DNA of 64,000 nt from Gentiana macrophylla. Lineage: Eukaryota > Streptophyta > Magnoliopsida > Gentianales > Gentianaceae. The number at the start of each line of letters is the position of its first letter. Within the stretch, counting starts at the first letter, position 1. Below the pieces are notes generated by a model. That model had not been told where the DNA came from. It worked only from the letters and a program-made list of their open reading frames with translations, and did not search any database. This document shows positions 20,280-33,261 of the stretch, in pieces. Made by a program: the position numbers and the translations under genes. Location of the stretch: positions 1-64,000 of the forward strand of contig JAOBSW010001221.1 of NCBI GenBank assembly GCA_026214975.1, in the 5' to 3' direction.

Positions 20280-20911
20280 ATGGTTCAAATTTTCATGTGG
20301 CTCCACGCTAGTTAATTCGAAGGCCTAAACAATCAGCAATCTTCAAAAAATCATCACCGAAAACATTTAGATCAAGACATTGTGGGATTTCATAAAGATC
20401 ACAGTTCTTATTCCCACAACATTCAAGGTCGGCCTCTTGCTCTTGAATCGCCATCAGCTCCCTTTTCCCTTTCAAACCCTTCAAGATCATGGCTATTATG
20501 TGCAACTAGTTATCCCAAAGCCGGTTCCCTTTTTTCAAGAGCAGGACACATTAAGTGTGCCATTTCTCTAAAACATTTCTCAGTCCTCTCTTTAGATTTC
20601 TTTAACAAAATCACAATATTATACTTGGGCTCCGAGTGAGAGTATGCTTCTTGGTTCCAATTATACCGATTCTGACCCAATGACGAATAGGGATGGTTAC
20701 TCCACTCACCATTGTATGATGGTGCATTGAGATTGTAGTTGTATTGATATTGATCCTCATAAGTTGCACCATAAAAAACATTATTACTCCATTGGTGAGA
20801 TGAATAACATACATTGCACTGAGCATCATAATGTTTCTCACCATAATATGAACATCTCACATTAAATTGGTCAAGCCCATATCCATACATCCTCTTATCA
20901 GTTGGTGTCAC
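20280..20911 (-). pseudogene. gag: Decayed Athila/Tat-like gag relic
   Basis: The 133-codon minus frame (20510-20911) contains CSYYGEKHYDAQC, a zinc knuckle with one Cys lost, followed by a Tyr/Asn-rich tail (EWSNHPYSSLGQNRYNWNQ) typical of plant Ty3/gypsy gag near its end. A tRNA-Asp primer site on the same strand (21064-21082) lies upstream, as expected. Its pol genes are not seen. Confidence 0.55.
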
Positions 20912-21063
20912 TTGAGCATTGAATCATGAGAAAAATGAATTCATGAAAACATGACACTTCAAATTGCTGCAAAAAGTCCTTATTGTAGCAAGGTGCAGCT
21001 TTCTATGGTGAGAAAATTCTAGTCTAACCACTTCGTGAATAATTCAATGTTAAGAATCCGTAG

Positions 21064-21082
21064 TCCCGGCAACGGCGGCACT
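21064..21082 (-). other. Relic primer binding site, tRNA-Asp type
   Basis: CCCGGCAACGGCGGCA on the plus strand differs slightly from the end of tRNA-Asp (CCCCGGCAACGGCGCCA). It belongs to the decayed minus-strand element whose LTR lies to its right. Confidence 0.6.
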
Positions 21083-21083
21083 A

Positions 21084-22057
21084 GATAAGTTGTTGTGTGA
21101 TTTTCAATATAATTACTAAAGGCTACCGCAAGCGCATGTTTTATCAAGTAGCACTTAGGATGTCGATCCCACTGGGACTAGTTTATCAAGCACCGACAAC
21201 TCATAAAGACTGTTAGCTAAGCAAATCAAATTTTGATTTTTGTTAAATAAAAGGAAATAAAAGAAGCTGGTCTACAACCCACCTCAACTTTAGAATTTCT
21301 GGGTAAAAAGTTAGTGAAGAAATTCTAGGATTTAGGATTCACCATAGAAATCAATATATAATTTGGAAACAATCTTTCCCTTATTATGAATTCTTAGTTA
21401 CAACGGTGCAACCTAAGATGCAGTAACACATGATTTCATCTTCACAAAGTGTTACATAGGACGAAGTGACACCTGATTTGTTCTATGTAAAATGTCATTT
21501 AAGATAAAGTGACACATGTTTTGGTCTTCAAAAAGTGTCACCGAAAATATAGTGACATAGTTGTTGTTGTCACTGCATCAAAATTTTAGATTGTACTTTA
21601 AGTGCGTCTTTACTTATTGCATTTTCATATGTCACTGCATGTTCAATGGACTCTGTTAATGTAATTGTCACTACATCTTCAATTTTCATTGTCAATGTAT
21701 GTACATTATTTTTGCAATTCAAGTCACTTTTATCCAAATTGTCACTACAATTGTCACTACATCCTACTATTGTCATTACAAAATAATGATGCTTGAGGTA
21801 AGTCAAGTTTTACTGTATTTGCCACCGCATATTATCACTTAAGTGTTTATTTTGCTACAGCATAAATGAATGCTGATGTCACGCATAATGTGTCACTACA
21901 TAAGATGTTGTTGTCACTATGTGTCACTAAATAAAATGTGTGTGTCACAATATAAAGTGTAACTAATAACGTTTGGAAATTTTGGAATTTTAGAAATTAT
22001 GTCGGAAAAATATCAAATGAGTAATCATAATAAAGTGGAAGAAAAATATGAAAAATG
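21084..22057 (-). repeat. Relic LTR with TGTCAC phrase island
   Basis: It lies 5' of the relic primer site on the minus strand and ends where the LARD element inserted; its sequel may be at 42545 onward. From 21413 to 21965 it holds about 11 TGTCAC and 3 GTGACA words, many in the phrase TGTCACTACAT, in AT-rich DNA. The two orientations allow pairing between words. The LTR edges are not defined. Confidence 0.5.
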
Positions 22058-23829
22058 TGTTAGGTGTAGTGCCCGAAAGACAATTTTTGTAATTGTTTTT
22101 AATAATGAATGACAGAATTTATCTCACCTTATTACTTGCTTTGTGCTTGTAAAGTAATACACTGTTGCAAACCCTAAGTATATATGTATGTAACCACTTA
22201 ACTCAGTGCATGGATTACACGTGAGGATTGAGTTAGTAGAGATATGCTTAAACTGTTAGTCCGTGGTGAACTTAATCAGAGTTTAGGGTCTCTTGATTAA
22301 AACACCAATAATGCGCCTGAACACCTTAGGGTGTGATAGTCTTATCGGATTGTCGGTAGAGGTACCTACATGGGGCATTTATATATGATGGCATTCATAT
22401 AGGATTTGGACCGATTTAATCTGCATTTCTCGATATAATTCCGTAATCAAGGAATCTTATTAAATAATTAGATGATCATATATGGATCAACCTTAATCTG
22501 AGGAGATCACAGTCTTTGCTTGTCCGGGGTAGTGTTTGATGTGTTAATTACGGTTCACTTAAATATGTGTTCCAAGCCACTTCTCATTGGCACTATCTCC
22601 GGATGAGTGAGTAGTTACGATTTTCACGGACATGGAATCCATTCCTTCCTGCGGAAGCGAGAGAGACGATCCCTTATTTGTTAGCCCTAAGAAAGTGATC
22701 GATCCCGGAGTTCACATTTGACTAATTGATCACTAGTCGGATATGTGAACTAATTGATCATCAGGGGTTGATGGTAAATAAGGATAAGATATTCGAGCCG
22801 GGTTCACGGAGACTTCCCACTCAGAATGGGACGATCTATGGAGGGTTAATCCGTATGTAGTGATTATATCAATGGACGCTTATTCACTACATGGGTTGAG
22901 TATAAGTATACATCTATAATCGGTAGAGTTGAGGGCGGCTTTATGGTGGCGTAATCCCGAATTAATAATTATATTCTGTTTGATGAATATTTAATTATTG
23001 AGACTACTGGTTATGGAGTCCAGTATCCCCAAATGGCTTCTATAATTCAGGCTAATATTCTTGTTTGTTTGGGCCTCTGAAATAATTAATTGGTTGGACC
23101 AATTAATTGATATCATGAATATTATTTAGTTGAAATTTAAATAATATAATATATAGAAAAGGCATTTTTACGTAGGCGCAGTGAGGGCAGTGTGGCGCTA
23201 ATATGTCTTGGATTTTCCAAGAAATTATTTTTCTTGGGCGATGACATATTGTGTAATTAGTTATTTATTTGTTAAATAATTAATTAGATAAATAAAAGAA
23301 AATAATTTATTTATTATTTATCTCTTAACTATAAGGATAATTGTATTTTCTTATTATAAGATTATAATTATCTCTTATTTTTATTACATAATAATAATTA
23401 GAATTATCTCTTTTATTTTGTTAAACCGATTGGGTATAGGTTTTCTCTCTTGGATTTTGCCTATAAAAAGAGAGTTCTCCCCGAGCCCTACGAGAGGTGA
23501 AAGCCACGAAATTCATAAGGAAAAAAGGCTAAGGAGTTCGATCCTTAGCTCCACTTCAGTTGGAGAAAAACTTACGGTTTTTCTCGGTTGCATATCAAGG
23601 AGGTTCCAATTCCAAGAATCGGTGTCCACCAACCACCGTTTGGAGAACACATTAGAAGATCAAGGCTTCTCATCCTAAGATCTTGGCTTCTCTTCTTTCT
23701 ATTGGTATGATTTTCTTAACCCCCTTGTAGTAGTTTAAGTCCTTTAATTATGTATTATGATGTATAAGTCGTGATCCATCCGCTGCGCGTAGATCTAACT
23801 CGTTTAGATCTAAGAACCTGCATCCTTCA
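22058..23829 (+). repeat. 5' LTR of LARD-like element
   Basis: Repeated at 40760-42539. A TATA-like run and TATAAAAAGAGAG at about 23460 suggest a promoter. Differences from the other LTR cluster at CG, CAG and GAG sites, while AT-rich parts are almost identical. Confidence 0.93.
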
Positions 23830-23831
23830 TG

Positions 23832-23845
23832 TGGTATCGGAGCCA
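23832..23845 (+). other. Primer binding site, initiator-Met type
   Basis: TGGTATCGGAGCCA differs by one base from the TGGTATCAGAGCCA complementary to plant initiator tRNA-Met. It starts two bases after the LTR. Confidence 0.92.
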
Positions 23846-26800
23846 GGTTCCACGATTTATATAGTCATAATCATAATTAAACGATTTAAAGGAGTGGAAT
23901 TGCATGTAGGTAAATTTTATTTTTTGTTTTATGCATTGATAATGATTAATTGCTATGGTTGAAGAGATGGATTGGGGGTTGGCACTGTTTACCCGTTAGA
24001 TCTATTGTAAACTCATATAAACGAAGAAAATTCGTTCATATGAGTATAGGAAATTATGTAATTTATTTGTTGTTGCAATTTTAATTTCCTGAAAGTAGAT
24101 TTGTTTAGTAGCTGTTTAGTTTTTTTCGTTTTTCCCATTGATCGAACCGTTGAAACGACGATCCCTCCTGTCAGAATCAAGATTAAAAGTTGAAGAACAA
24201 GCCATCCAAATTTGGGGTCGATCGGAGTCCATCTCAATATCCGTTCGTTGCAATGAAGTGGCTGCTGTAACAGAAAAGCGCAGGATTCACAGAAACCCTA
24301 GCTGTGACTTCTTAGAATTTCTGGAAGAGTTTGGACCGTTGAAACGTAAATCCGACCAGTCAGATTGATAAAATTGGACTCATTGACGAGGCATAAAAAT
24401 TTCAGGTTGATCGGGTTTCATCTCGATTCGCGATCGGCCTCAGGAAGTCACTGATGTGCTGCTGCAAGAGACAGATTCAGCAGCAAGTTGGGCGGCTCAC
24501 TGGAGAAAATTGAGAAGTCAAAACTCCGATCCAACCGTCCATATTCAAGCCCGAGGAGTGAAGAACAGATCTGTAAAGTTTCGTTGCGATCCGAGTTCGT
24601 TTGGTTTCCTGATCATCGAAGAGTTTGAACAGCTGCAGATTTTGTTTGAAAATAGTAAACCCTAATTAGGGTTTTGGTTATTTACTTTCAAATAGATTAG
24701 ATACGGGGGTGCCAACGGTCCATCTCGGTGTTTATTTTCCGCACTAGAATACATGTTTAGATTGTATGTGTAGAACCGGAAAATTGCCATGACATGCATC
24801 ATATCATGAATTCCACTCCATATGCATACATGTAGAAATTAATTCGAGGAATTAGTTAGGCATGTATAAAACACGCAATTAGTTTTAATTAATTGTTTGA
24901 TATTAATTAGAAACTAATTAGGGTAAAAACCGAGGAATACGGGTTTTTTCAATCGTCGAGGTTGGGTGATGGATTCTCGGTGAATCCCACTCTGCGAAAG
25001 CATAGGGAGTAAAATCCACGAAACCTCGTGGTTAAGGTGTTAGATTCTCGGTGAATTCCACCTTACACAGGCGAAATTACGTTTTTGTTCCGTAGTGTCT
25101 ACGTGAAAGTTTGATGTTTAAGGCTTGGATTATCACGGGCGAACATGGTTGAAAGTGGTTTAACCACGGTTGGGTGGTCAGCGGTAGCTACGGCTCGATC
25201 GACTTCACCCTCCACCACGTGTGGTGTTTGCGCGAAGTGCCGCAAGCAAGGTGAGCCATCCGAAGATCCACTACGGCTCAACGGAGCTCCCCTAGTCTTG
25301 ACCCGTCCGGCGACCACATATGTTCCAACGAATAGGTCGGGTGGGCTAGCCCACGTAACCGACAACATTCGGTCTATGATTTATTGTTCCTTAATGTAAC
25401 ATCAAGTCCAAAAGCGTGATCGATAAACCCATCACTTTTTCAAAATATTGAGTGGGAGCGGAGAGGCGTGACCGACCCCACGGCATCTCTGCGACACAAG
25501 CAACATGAGAGAATGGTGACGTCTCGTGCCGGCACGGGACCGGCCTCCTAAGAAGGCCTTCACCGCTATCAAAATTCAAGGCTTGGTCTCGAAAGGATAG
25601 GATTTTGGGTACTCGTCGGGTCACCGACCGACCTAAAGCGGCACACTCGGGGTCTACCTAAAAATCTGAGACGATGAGGTCACACTCTCATAAAGGTATT
25701 TTTGGTAGTACCTTGGCTGAAAAAGGAAAGGTGATTGACGATCACAAATGAGATGTTTGATTCTCAATTTGATCTTCAATATTAATCGAAAACTCTTTGA
25801 CCTACCCTAAGGCGGCACTGAGGTGTTAGATTAAATCCTTGGAACGGTAGGATAGACTATAAGTACTTAGTTTATAGGTCCTAAAATTTATTAGTAGTGT
25901 ATGATTTGGATTTATTCTGTCAATTTTATTTACAACTATAATACATATCTCTCTAGGGTGCTAGACTGCTAGTGTAAAATTGACTAGTAATGACTTCGTT
26001 AAAAAGTGGTTAGTAACTAGAACGTTGTACTTGTTGATCTTACATGCGATTAATTTTTCGGAAGAGATATTTCTCTTGAGCCTTCAAGACTTAAGTGACG
26101 TAAATAAGTATGTCACTTCGCATCATTTCAGGCTTGATCTGAGAGACAACCGTAGTTAGTTTGAAAGATAATTGGGACGATTAAATTTTTCTAGTGAATT
26201 TTAATTGTGTAGAGTCTACACGAGAAATTTTCAAATAGAAAAATTGGAGAATCATACATTAAAGTGTCGCTAGTTAGACGGTATTTGGAACCGATAAACT
26301 AGTGGGAGCTTTTATCTAATGTTTTTCTAATTCATTAGAAAATTAGTCCCACTGGGTAACGCTTTTATTAGACAACCCACAGTTCACGAGTAGTGTCTAC
26401 TCAAACGATCTGCTAGTTCAAGACTATTTCCTTTTAAGGAAAGTTAAGAATGGGAAAGAATGTCTATAAGTGTTAATCATCTTAACTAAAGTTTTGAGGC
26501 TAAACCGAAACATTAAATAAAGAAATTATAGGATAAGGAAAGTGATTTTGGATCACTAACCAATGAATCCTTAGCGACTTTCTTAACCGAGTAACTTGAC
26601 TCGGTAGCTTAGTTCTTTGGAAGAACAAGGAAGATTTGCATTAACTATTAATAGAGTAACAACGGGCAGTAATTTCAGCTAGAATAGTGGGAGTGGTATG
26701 AGGAAATGAACTTTTGATTCGATCCTTGAATATCACGGAAAATTTATTTTTCTGTTTTCAGATTCATTGGAACAAATGGATTCACTTTCAACTCGATATA

Positions 26801-27073
26801 TTGTTGCCTCAAAGAAAGTGAATTGGACATTTGTAGTACGAATCCGAGACTCGGACTTTTGTTTGATAAAGTCAGAACCACTAAGAAAAGCTGAATTGGT
26901 ATGTGTACCACATCTAAAACTATTATAGGCAAATGGTTTCCGTATTAAGATAAACGATTCTTCATAATCTATTAATTAGTGCATATATCCTATATAAGAC
27001 CTAACGACTGGCTAAGGGTGATTCTTATCTCCCAGTCTCGGAACACTGTCTCAAAGGAACGATGACTAAGCTT
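23846..27073 (+). other. LARD internal region, left part
   Basis: No retroviral-type protein domain is visible in any frame. The short ORFs here do not resemble gag or pol. 24966-24990 and 25033-25065 are two hairpins sharing GATTCTCGGTGAAT with different paired ends (GTG/CAC versus TAAGGTG/CACCTTA). The stretch 25150-25690 is similar, inverted, to 44600-45080 plus 50148-50245, so this region defines a repeat family of its own. Confidence 0.75.
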
Positions 27074-27078
27074 CCTTT

Positions 27079-28566
27079 TGTCCCGGATTTTATCAATACA
27101 AAACAACAAGTAATAAACCGGTTAACCTCAAGTGCAAGGATCGTAGTGTAGAGGCTATGCCGGGTCGATCTTACGGGGAACTAGACTGTTGTGAACCCTA
27201 GCTTTTGTTTTCAACTAACTATTGTCACGAAAACTAACCTAAACAGGGAACTAAAACTGGAAAAACATGCTGAAAATAAACTAGACAGAGGATGAAATCC
27301 AAAGCTAGGAAAGATTGAAAGCAATAAACTAAACTAAACTAAAGTTCAGAAAAAGTAAACTAATCTAGCAATTCAAGTTTAAAGGATTAAAATCAAATTA
27401 TAACGAACGAACAAGCAATTGATCCACCTATCCTATCAACATTCAATGCTAATTCGGATTAATTCGTGATCTCCACTCAAGTCGTGATTCACCTAATCGA
27501 AGGCATAAACTCCTACTCTCGTAGACAAGTTCGTTTCCTAATCTTTTATCTTTCGATGTTAAAGATTACGTCTTTCTAACCTAGGCGTGAAATCTTTCAA
27601 TTCCTAATCTAGAAAATCAATCTAATAACTCTCATTTTAGTTAGATCGAAGATCTATTCTTTTATCACGGTGATCTATCGTTAACATGATTTTCATCAAA
27701 TAAACAATCATCAAAGCAAGGATCTTTCGATTAAACATGCAAAAACATACAAAACATGATAAAAGAAGCGAACTTGAAATAGATACTCATGATTAATCAC
27801 GAATCAAAACCGAATTGTTGAAGGAAGGCTTCACAACACTTGTTCAAGAGGTTTTAGCCTCTTAGCATCCTTGTTGCAACTCGAATTGATGAAATAAAAG
27901 ACATGAATCTATCTAATCTAATCTAGGAATTAAATTGCATAAAAGTAGATAAAAGCGTAGAAAACGCAGCCAAGCTGCCCCTAGGTTTTTAGGGTTCAAT
28001 TGTGTGTCTAGGGTTTGAGAAATCGCGCCTATTTATAGATTTTTAGGTCGGGTTTCGACATTGGCGGCGGTGGGCGCCCGTCCGACCTTGTGGGCTGCTT
28101 TCGTTCACTTTTCTTGGACGGAGGTGAACGCGATCCGCTCAACGTCCAAACTCTCTGTTCAAATTCCCCCTCCTCGGGCGCTTGATCCAATCTGCTGGAC
28201 GCAAGTCCAGGCTGGACGGGGGTGAACGCACGTCTGGAATTGCATATCTTCAATCCAAATTCAACTTGCACCTTCTTCTTTCCGTTTAAACTTCAGTTGG
28301 TCATCTTTTAAGCTTCTTCAATCCCTCTCCATGACATGGAAATGTACCTTCAAAACCATAAAAACATGCAAGAATGTAAAACCACACATAGATAGATAAA
28401 TACTCATAAAATCACACAATTTTAACCCGGTTTTGCACTTAAACACACTTAACCTCTCTTGCTCAATAAATCTAATAAACACTTACTTTTCTATGCAATT
28501 TATCAGATTATGGGGAAATCGTTACGGAATATAACAAAGTATAAATCATATAAAATCACCTTAACA
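27079..28566 (-). repeat. 3' LTR of A2
   Basis: Sense orientation starts TGTTAAGGTG and ends CCGGGACA. It matches 37052-38537. The island 28067-28240 is the counterpart of the dyad motifs at 38044-38204 but is much more changed there than elsewhere in the LTR. Confidence 0.94.
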
Positions 28567-28577
28567 ACCCCACACTT
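28567..28577 (-). other. A2 polypurine tract
   Basis: Sense AAGTGTGGGGT directly abuts the LTR start TGTTAA. Confidence 0.85.
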
Positions 28578-30020
28578 ATCTTTTGCTCGTCCCGAGCAAA
28601 ACAAAACAAGAGAAAGCCTCGGAAAGAATATAGACACCTCAACACATATACCACATAGTCAATAAATTAGAAGTTCACCATCGTGTGTGTGCATAGCCAT
28701 AGAAAACTTCCACTAAATCCAAACTTGAAAAACTCAAAGCAAAACTAGTTAATACCCCCTCGTGGACTAGCAATAAATGACACTCATAAGATGTACCCTA
28801 CAAACGTGACATATCCCGAAAAAATATGATCGAATGAATCTAGGGCCTTTCTGAAATACTCAGAGGATAATCCCTACATCATATCTTTCAATTTATACTG
28901 GGGATAAGATAGACGATAACTTAGTCCTATTCGTTTCGTAACATATCTTAAGTTGATTGAATTCATTCACGTTTTTTTTGAACACACATTAGAAGAAGCT
29001 ATTTCCCTCATAGCAGAATAGGACATTTCGAGATAATCCCCTACCTTACTCAAATCATAAGGCAGCTTTTTCTAACTGTCGTGAGCTTTTAGTCATCATA
29101 GTGGCGTAGGATATACGTGGTATACCCTACCTCACTCAAATCATCGACTAGCTTTCGTCACACCCGATAGATTCATTTAATTATTCAACTTCTCATTTGA
29201 CAATAGTTACGTGTTACTTATCACATTCAAACTTCTAGATATTCACAGTATAACATACTCGGAACTGAATACAAACTATCATAATTCGCGAGATATAACC
29301 GTAGCACTAAGCACATGACTTATAAGACAATCAAAAATCACTCGTCCAGAAGGGGTATAACTTTATAAATAGCTGATCATTTACTATGGCACGTGGAAAA
29401 TAAATCTTGGTGAAACAACTAACTCACTAAAAATATGGTATACATCATCAATGACTATAACAAACCGAACAAAAACGTGTATTGCCTACTCGGGACAAAA
29501 CAAAAACAAAAGTGTCGAAAAATTTTGAAAAATTAAGCCCCCATTTTGCACAGAAACATCATATATATTAAGCAAATGGTAGATACATAGCGATCATTCC
29601 CCTCCCCACACTTAAATAACAACATGTCCTCGTGTTGTGCGAATAAAGAGAAACTTAGTGATTGTAGTTCTAAAGTGGCAATTCGGAAGTGCTACGTATC
29701 AACTCAGAAGGCTTGATGAAAGCGAGAAGCGTGGACCATCCACCGGAAAAGCGACATCATCTGAAAGCTCACAAGTGCTATAGCAAATATCCTGCATACA
29801 TGAAAAACAACACAAAACGTACCTCGGGGATACAAGGGATTAAACCATATCGCGCAAAAGTGATAGAGATAAAGATAAGAGGAAATCGTAAGCAAAACAA
29901 CATTTCGACCCTGTATAAGATTAGGACGGCTGACTGATAAAAACAACACAATCCTAATAAGAGTAAAACAACTAGAACAAGGAAAAATAACTAAAGAAAG
30001 AAACTAATATAATAAGGGAT
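28578..30020 (-). other. A2 non-coding stretch between pol and 3' LTR
   Basis: There is no ORF. The part 29190-29520 is clearly similar to the first 400 bases of the A1 LTR (shared GTCCCGAGTAGGCAAT, ACTTATAAG and TAAGTAACACGTAACTA blocks). A second purine tract, sense AAGTGTGGGGAGGGGAA (29597-29613), corresponds to the A1 polypurine tract but is not next to the LTR of A2. Confidence 0.75.
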
Positions 30021-30022
30021 AT

Positions 30023-30069
30023 CTAGGATGCCTCCTAGTAGCGCTAATGGTTATCGTCGTTAGCTCGAC
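30023..30069 (-). promoter_or_regulatory. Double hairpin after pol stop, A2
   Basis: In sense order the hairpins are GTCGAGCTAACGAC (30069 down to 30056) then CTAGGAGGCATCCTAG (30038 down to 30023). They are identical in sequence to the A1 hairpins at 7779-7825, and they lie at the same distance after the pol stop. Confidence 0.65.
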
Positions 30070-30080
30070 ACATTTGAAGC

Positions 30081-31545
30081 TCAGCCTGGATCAGGCCATT
30101 TAACCTTTCTGCCAGCCACTACCTCGTTTAAGCTCCGGTCCGTAGTGTGGCTGCAGAAACAACATCTAACACATGGGGTAAAATCTTTTATAGCCTTCCA
30201 AACTCGTTTAATCTTCCCCATGGCTGATTTCTTTCTTCTCTGATTCCTCTGATGACGTTTAAGCTTTTGCTCTCTTTCATACTCCTCCATATCCCAACTA
30301 CCTGCTAGAACTTCTGCTGATGAACCAATACCGTCATTCTCGGAGAATAAATCGGATGAAAACTCATCAAATTCATTGACCTCTGTAACACCACATCCGA
30401 GAATATCGAGAAATTTAACAATCAAAGGTTTTTCTTTAGGTTCACCAATGTAGTGCTTGCACCTTTGACCATTAACTCAAAGCGGTTGGTGCGGTTAACC
30501 GCGTAGTTCTAGAACACCTCGGGAATGATTTGGAGAATCTCAAAAGGACCGGACCAACGTGTTCTCAACTTCCCGAGAAACAAATGTAACCTAGAATTGT
30601 ATAAGAGAACTTGCTCGCCGACACGGAATTCTCTCTTCTTTATCTTGGCATCATGGAGTAGTTTCATCTTCTCTTTACTAATCCGGCGCTTTCATAGGCT
30701 GGAGTCTAAATTCATCCAGCTCATGCAATCTGCTTTGCAATCGATGTTTCCCCACGGAGATTGGGAATCGAAGTTCAAAAAACCGTTGCCCAATACGCCT
30801 ACGTGCTCTAACTCGACCGGCGGATGGCATGGCTTACCGTAAACCATTTGATATGGCGATGTACCCATAGGGGTCTTATAGGCGATCCTATATGCCCAAA
30901 GTACATCGTCCAACATCGAACTCAGTCTTTTCTATGACTATTCACCGTCTTCTCCAGATTTTCTTGAGAGACTGGTTGCTTCGCTCAACTCGACCACTAG
31001 TCATCGGATGATATGGTGTGCCGATTTTATGGCGAACACCATACTTCTTGAGACTTTTTCCAAAGGTCGGTTGCAAAAGTGTGTCCCTTCATCATCGATC
31101 AAGGCACGTGGACATCCAAACCTCACAAAGATGTTCTTCTTCGTAAATTTCATGACCGTTTTATGATCATTGTGTGGAGTGGCAATTGCCTCCACCCATT
31201 TGAAACATAGTCAACGCAGACTAAGATGTATTTGTTGCCACAAGATGATGGGAATGGTCCCATAAAATCGATGCCCCATACATCAAAGACTTCGCACTCT
31301 AAGATGGGTTTTAAAGGCATGTCAAACCGCCTTGTCAAAGCTCCGGTTCTTTGACACCTATCGCAAGCTTTCTGAAGGCTTCGTAGATCCTTAAAGATCG
31401 TGAGGCCAATAGAAACCGGATTGGAAGATCTTAGCAACCGTTTTCCAAGGACCAAAGTGACCACCTGTGGGTCCACTATGGCATTGCTTTCGATTATATC
31501 GCGTTGCTCGATTCGGGAACACACCTCTCAAAGCAAACCATCTTT
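30081..31545 (-). pseudogene. A2 integrase and C-terminal extension
   Basis: The HHCC part and core appear at 31150-31524 ([11 protein letters not shown] in a shifted frame, [10 protein letters not shown], then [28 protein letters not shown]). The DDE core continues at 30692-31195 in shifted frames ([29 protein letters not shown]). The C-terminal extension 30081-30425 reads SWDMEEYEREQKLKRHQRN and CVRCCFCSH, as in A1. It is disabled by frameshifts. Confidence 0.88.
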
Positions 31546-31549
31546 GCGG

Positions 31550-33245
31550 ATCTTGAAGAGGTAAGGCTCATCCCAAACGAAGACTTCATATCGAGAAGAA
31601 CTTCTTCTTCTCTTGATAAGACATTTCGAGGATCGAGATAACGGGCATGAAGGTAGTTTACAATGGAGGAATACCATGGAACATCGGGAGGACGACCGTC
31701 TATCAACATAATGTTTTCTAGAGGAAAGTAAAGATCTATATCATCTGGTTCATCCTTTTCCTCACTTAACACCCTAGAAACATGATCCGCCACTCACGTT
31801 CTCACCGCCCTTCTTATCTTTGATTTGAGCGTCAAACTCTTGGAGGGTCGGTATCCAACGCAGAAGCGCGGTTTAGCTTCCTTTTGGTCATGAGATATCA
31901 TAAGCGGCGTGGTCGATCCACACAATCACTTGAGCACCCAAACAAGTAACTACAAAACTTATCCATAGCAAAGACTACGGCTAATAGTTCCTTTTCGGTT
32001 TGTCGTGTAGTTAACTTGAGAGGGATTCGGTGTGTGGCGGCATAATAGATAAGTGGAACTTTCCATTAAGCTTTTGCCTCTAAGGCGCACCAACATCATA
32101 GTTGGATGCATCACACATAAGCTCAAAAGGTAGGTTCGGTCTAGCGATATAAGAATTGGAGCAGAGATCGAGTCTACTCTTAAGCTCCTCAAACGCGGCG
32201 CTTGCAATTCTCATCAAAATCAAAAGTAACATCTTCTTTGAGTAAAGTAGAGAGGGCTTGGCAATCTTTGAAAAGTCTGGATGAACCTCCTATAGAAGCC
32301 GACATGTCGAGAAAACCTCGGACTTCCGAACATTCTTAGTATAACTCATCTTCTCAATAGCTTCAACCTTGGCCCTATCTACTTCTATAGCTTTGGTGAC
32401 ACTTTGTGGCTAAGGACTATGCCTTCATCTACAATGAAATGGCATTTTTCCCAATTAAGCACTAAGTTCTTTTCCACACATCTAGATAACACTGATCAAG
32501 ATTATTGAGGCAATCATCGAAGGATTGACCAAAGACCGAGAAATCATCCATAAAAATCTCCATGCACTTTTCAACTAGCCCGTCAAAGATTGCCATCATA
32601 CACCTCTCGAAGGTAGCAGGGGCATTGCATAGACCAAATGGCATCCGCTTTGTGGCGAATGTACCATAAGGGCAAGTGAAAGTGGTCTTCTCTTGGTCAA
32701 CAGGATCGATGGGTATCTGGAAGTATCTGAATATCCATCCAGAAGCAAAGAGAATGCGTGCCTGCTAGACGCTCAAGCATCCGGTCTATGAATGGAAGGG
32801 AAAATGATCTTTCAAAGTGTGACCTCATTGAGTTTTCTATAGTCAATACAGACTTATGGCTGTGTGAGCCTCAATGCTATCTCTCTCCCTTCTCATTTTT
32901 CTCAATCGTAATTCCACCTTTTTGGGAACTACTTGAGTCGGGAAACCCATTCACCGCCAAAGCAATGGCGTAAATGATTCCCATATCTAGAAGCTTGATA
33001 ATTTCCTTCTTGACTACCTCTTGCATGTGAGGGTTGAGTCTTTCTCGAGGTTGTCTAACTCGTTTTGCACCCTCCTCGTCTTGATTTTGTGCATACAGAT
33101 GTCGGGAGATATCCTCGGATATCTCCCACACCGCCATCCAAAGGCTTTTTCATTTTTGCACAAGACGTTTAACAATTTAAGCTCTTCTATACGAGATAGC
33201 TTGGCGAGAGATGATCAAAGGAAGCTTGTCACCTTCTCTTAAAAA
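31550..33245 (-). pseudogene. A2 reverse transcriptase and RNase H
   Basis: The RT N-terminal part lies at 32877-33137 (RLNPHMQEVVKKEIIKLLDMGIIY). The catalytic FMDD is in the 32462-32644 frame (MPFGLCNAPATFERCM, EIFMDDFSVFG). RNase H pieces with MCDASNY-like and NYTTTEKE-like sequence are near 31960-32150, out of frame. 31494-31793 holds the RNase H-integrase linker (ADHVSR, DVPWYSSIVNYLHARYL). Order and content match A1. Confidence 0.88.
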
Positions 33246-33261
33246 CACATACTTAAGATGT

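Noticed and set aside
21570..21806. Minus-strand 78-codon frame
   Set aside because: It lies inside the TGTCAC phrase island of a relic LTR; no domain.
25099..25624. Short frames in the LARD interior
   Set aside because: No match to gag or pol motifs; the related relic at 44600-45080 does not keep the frames.
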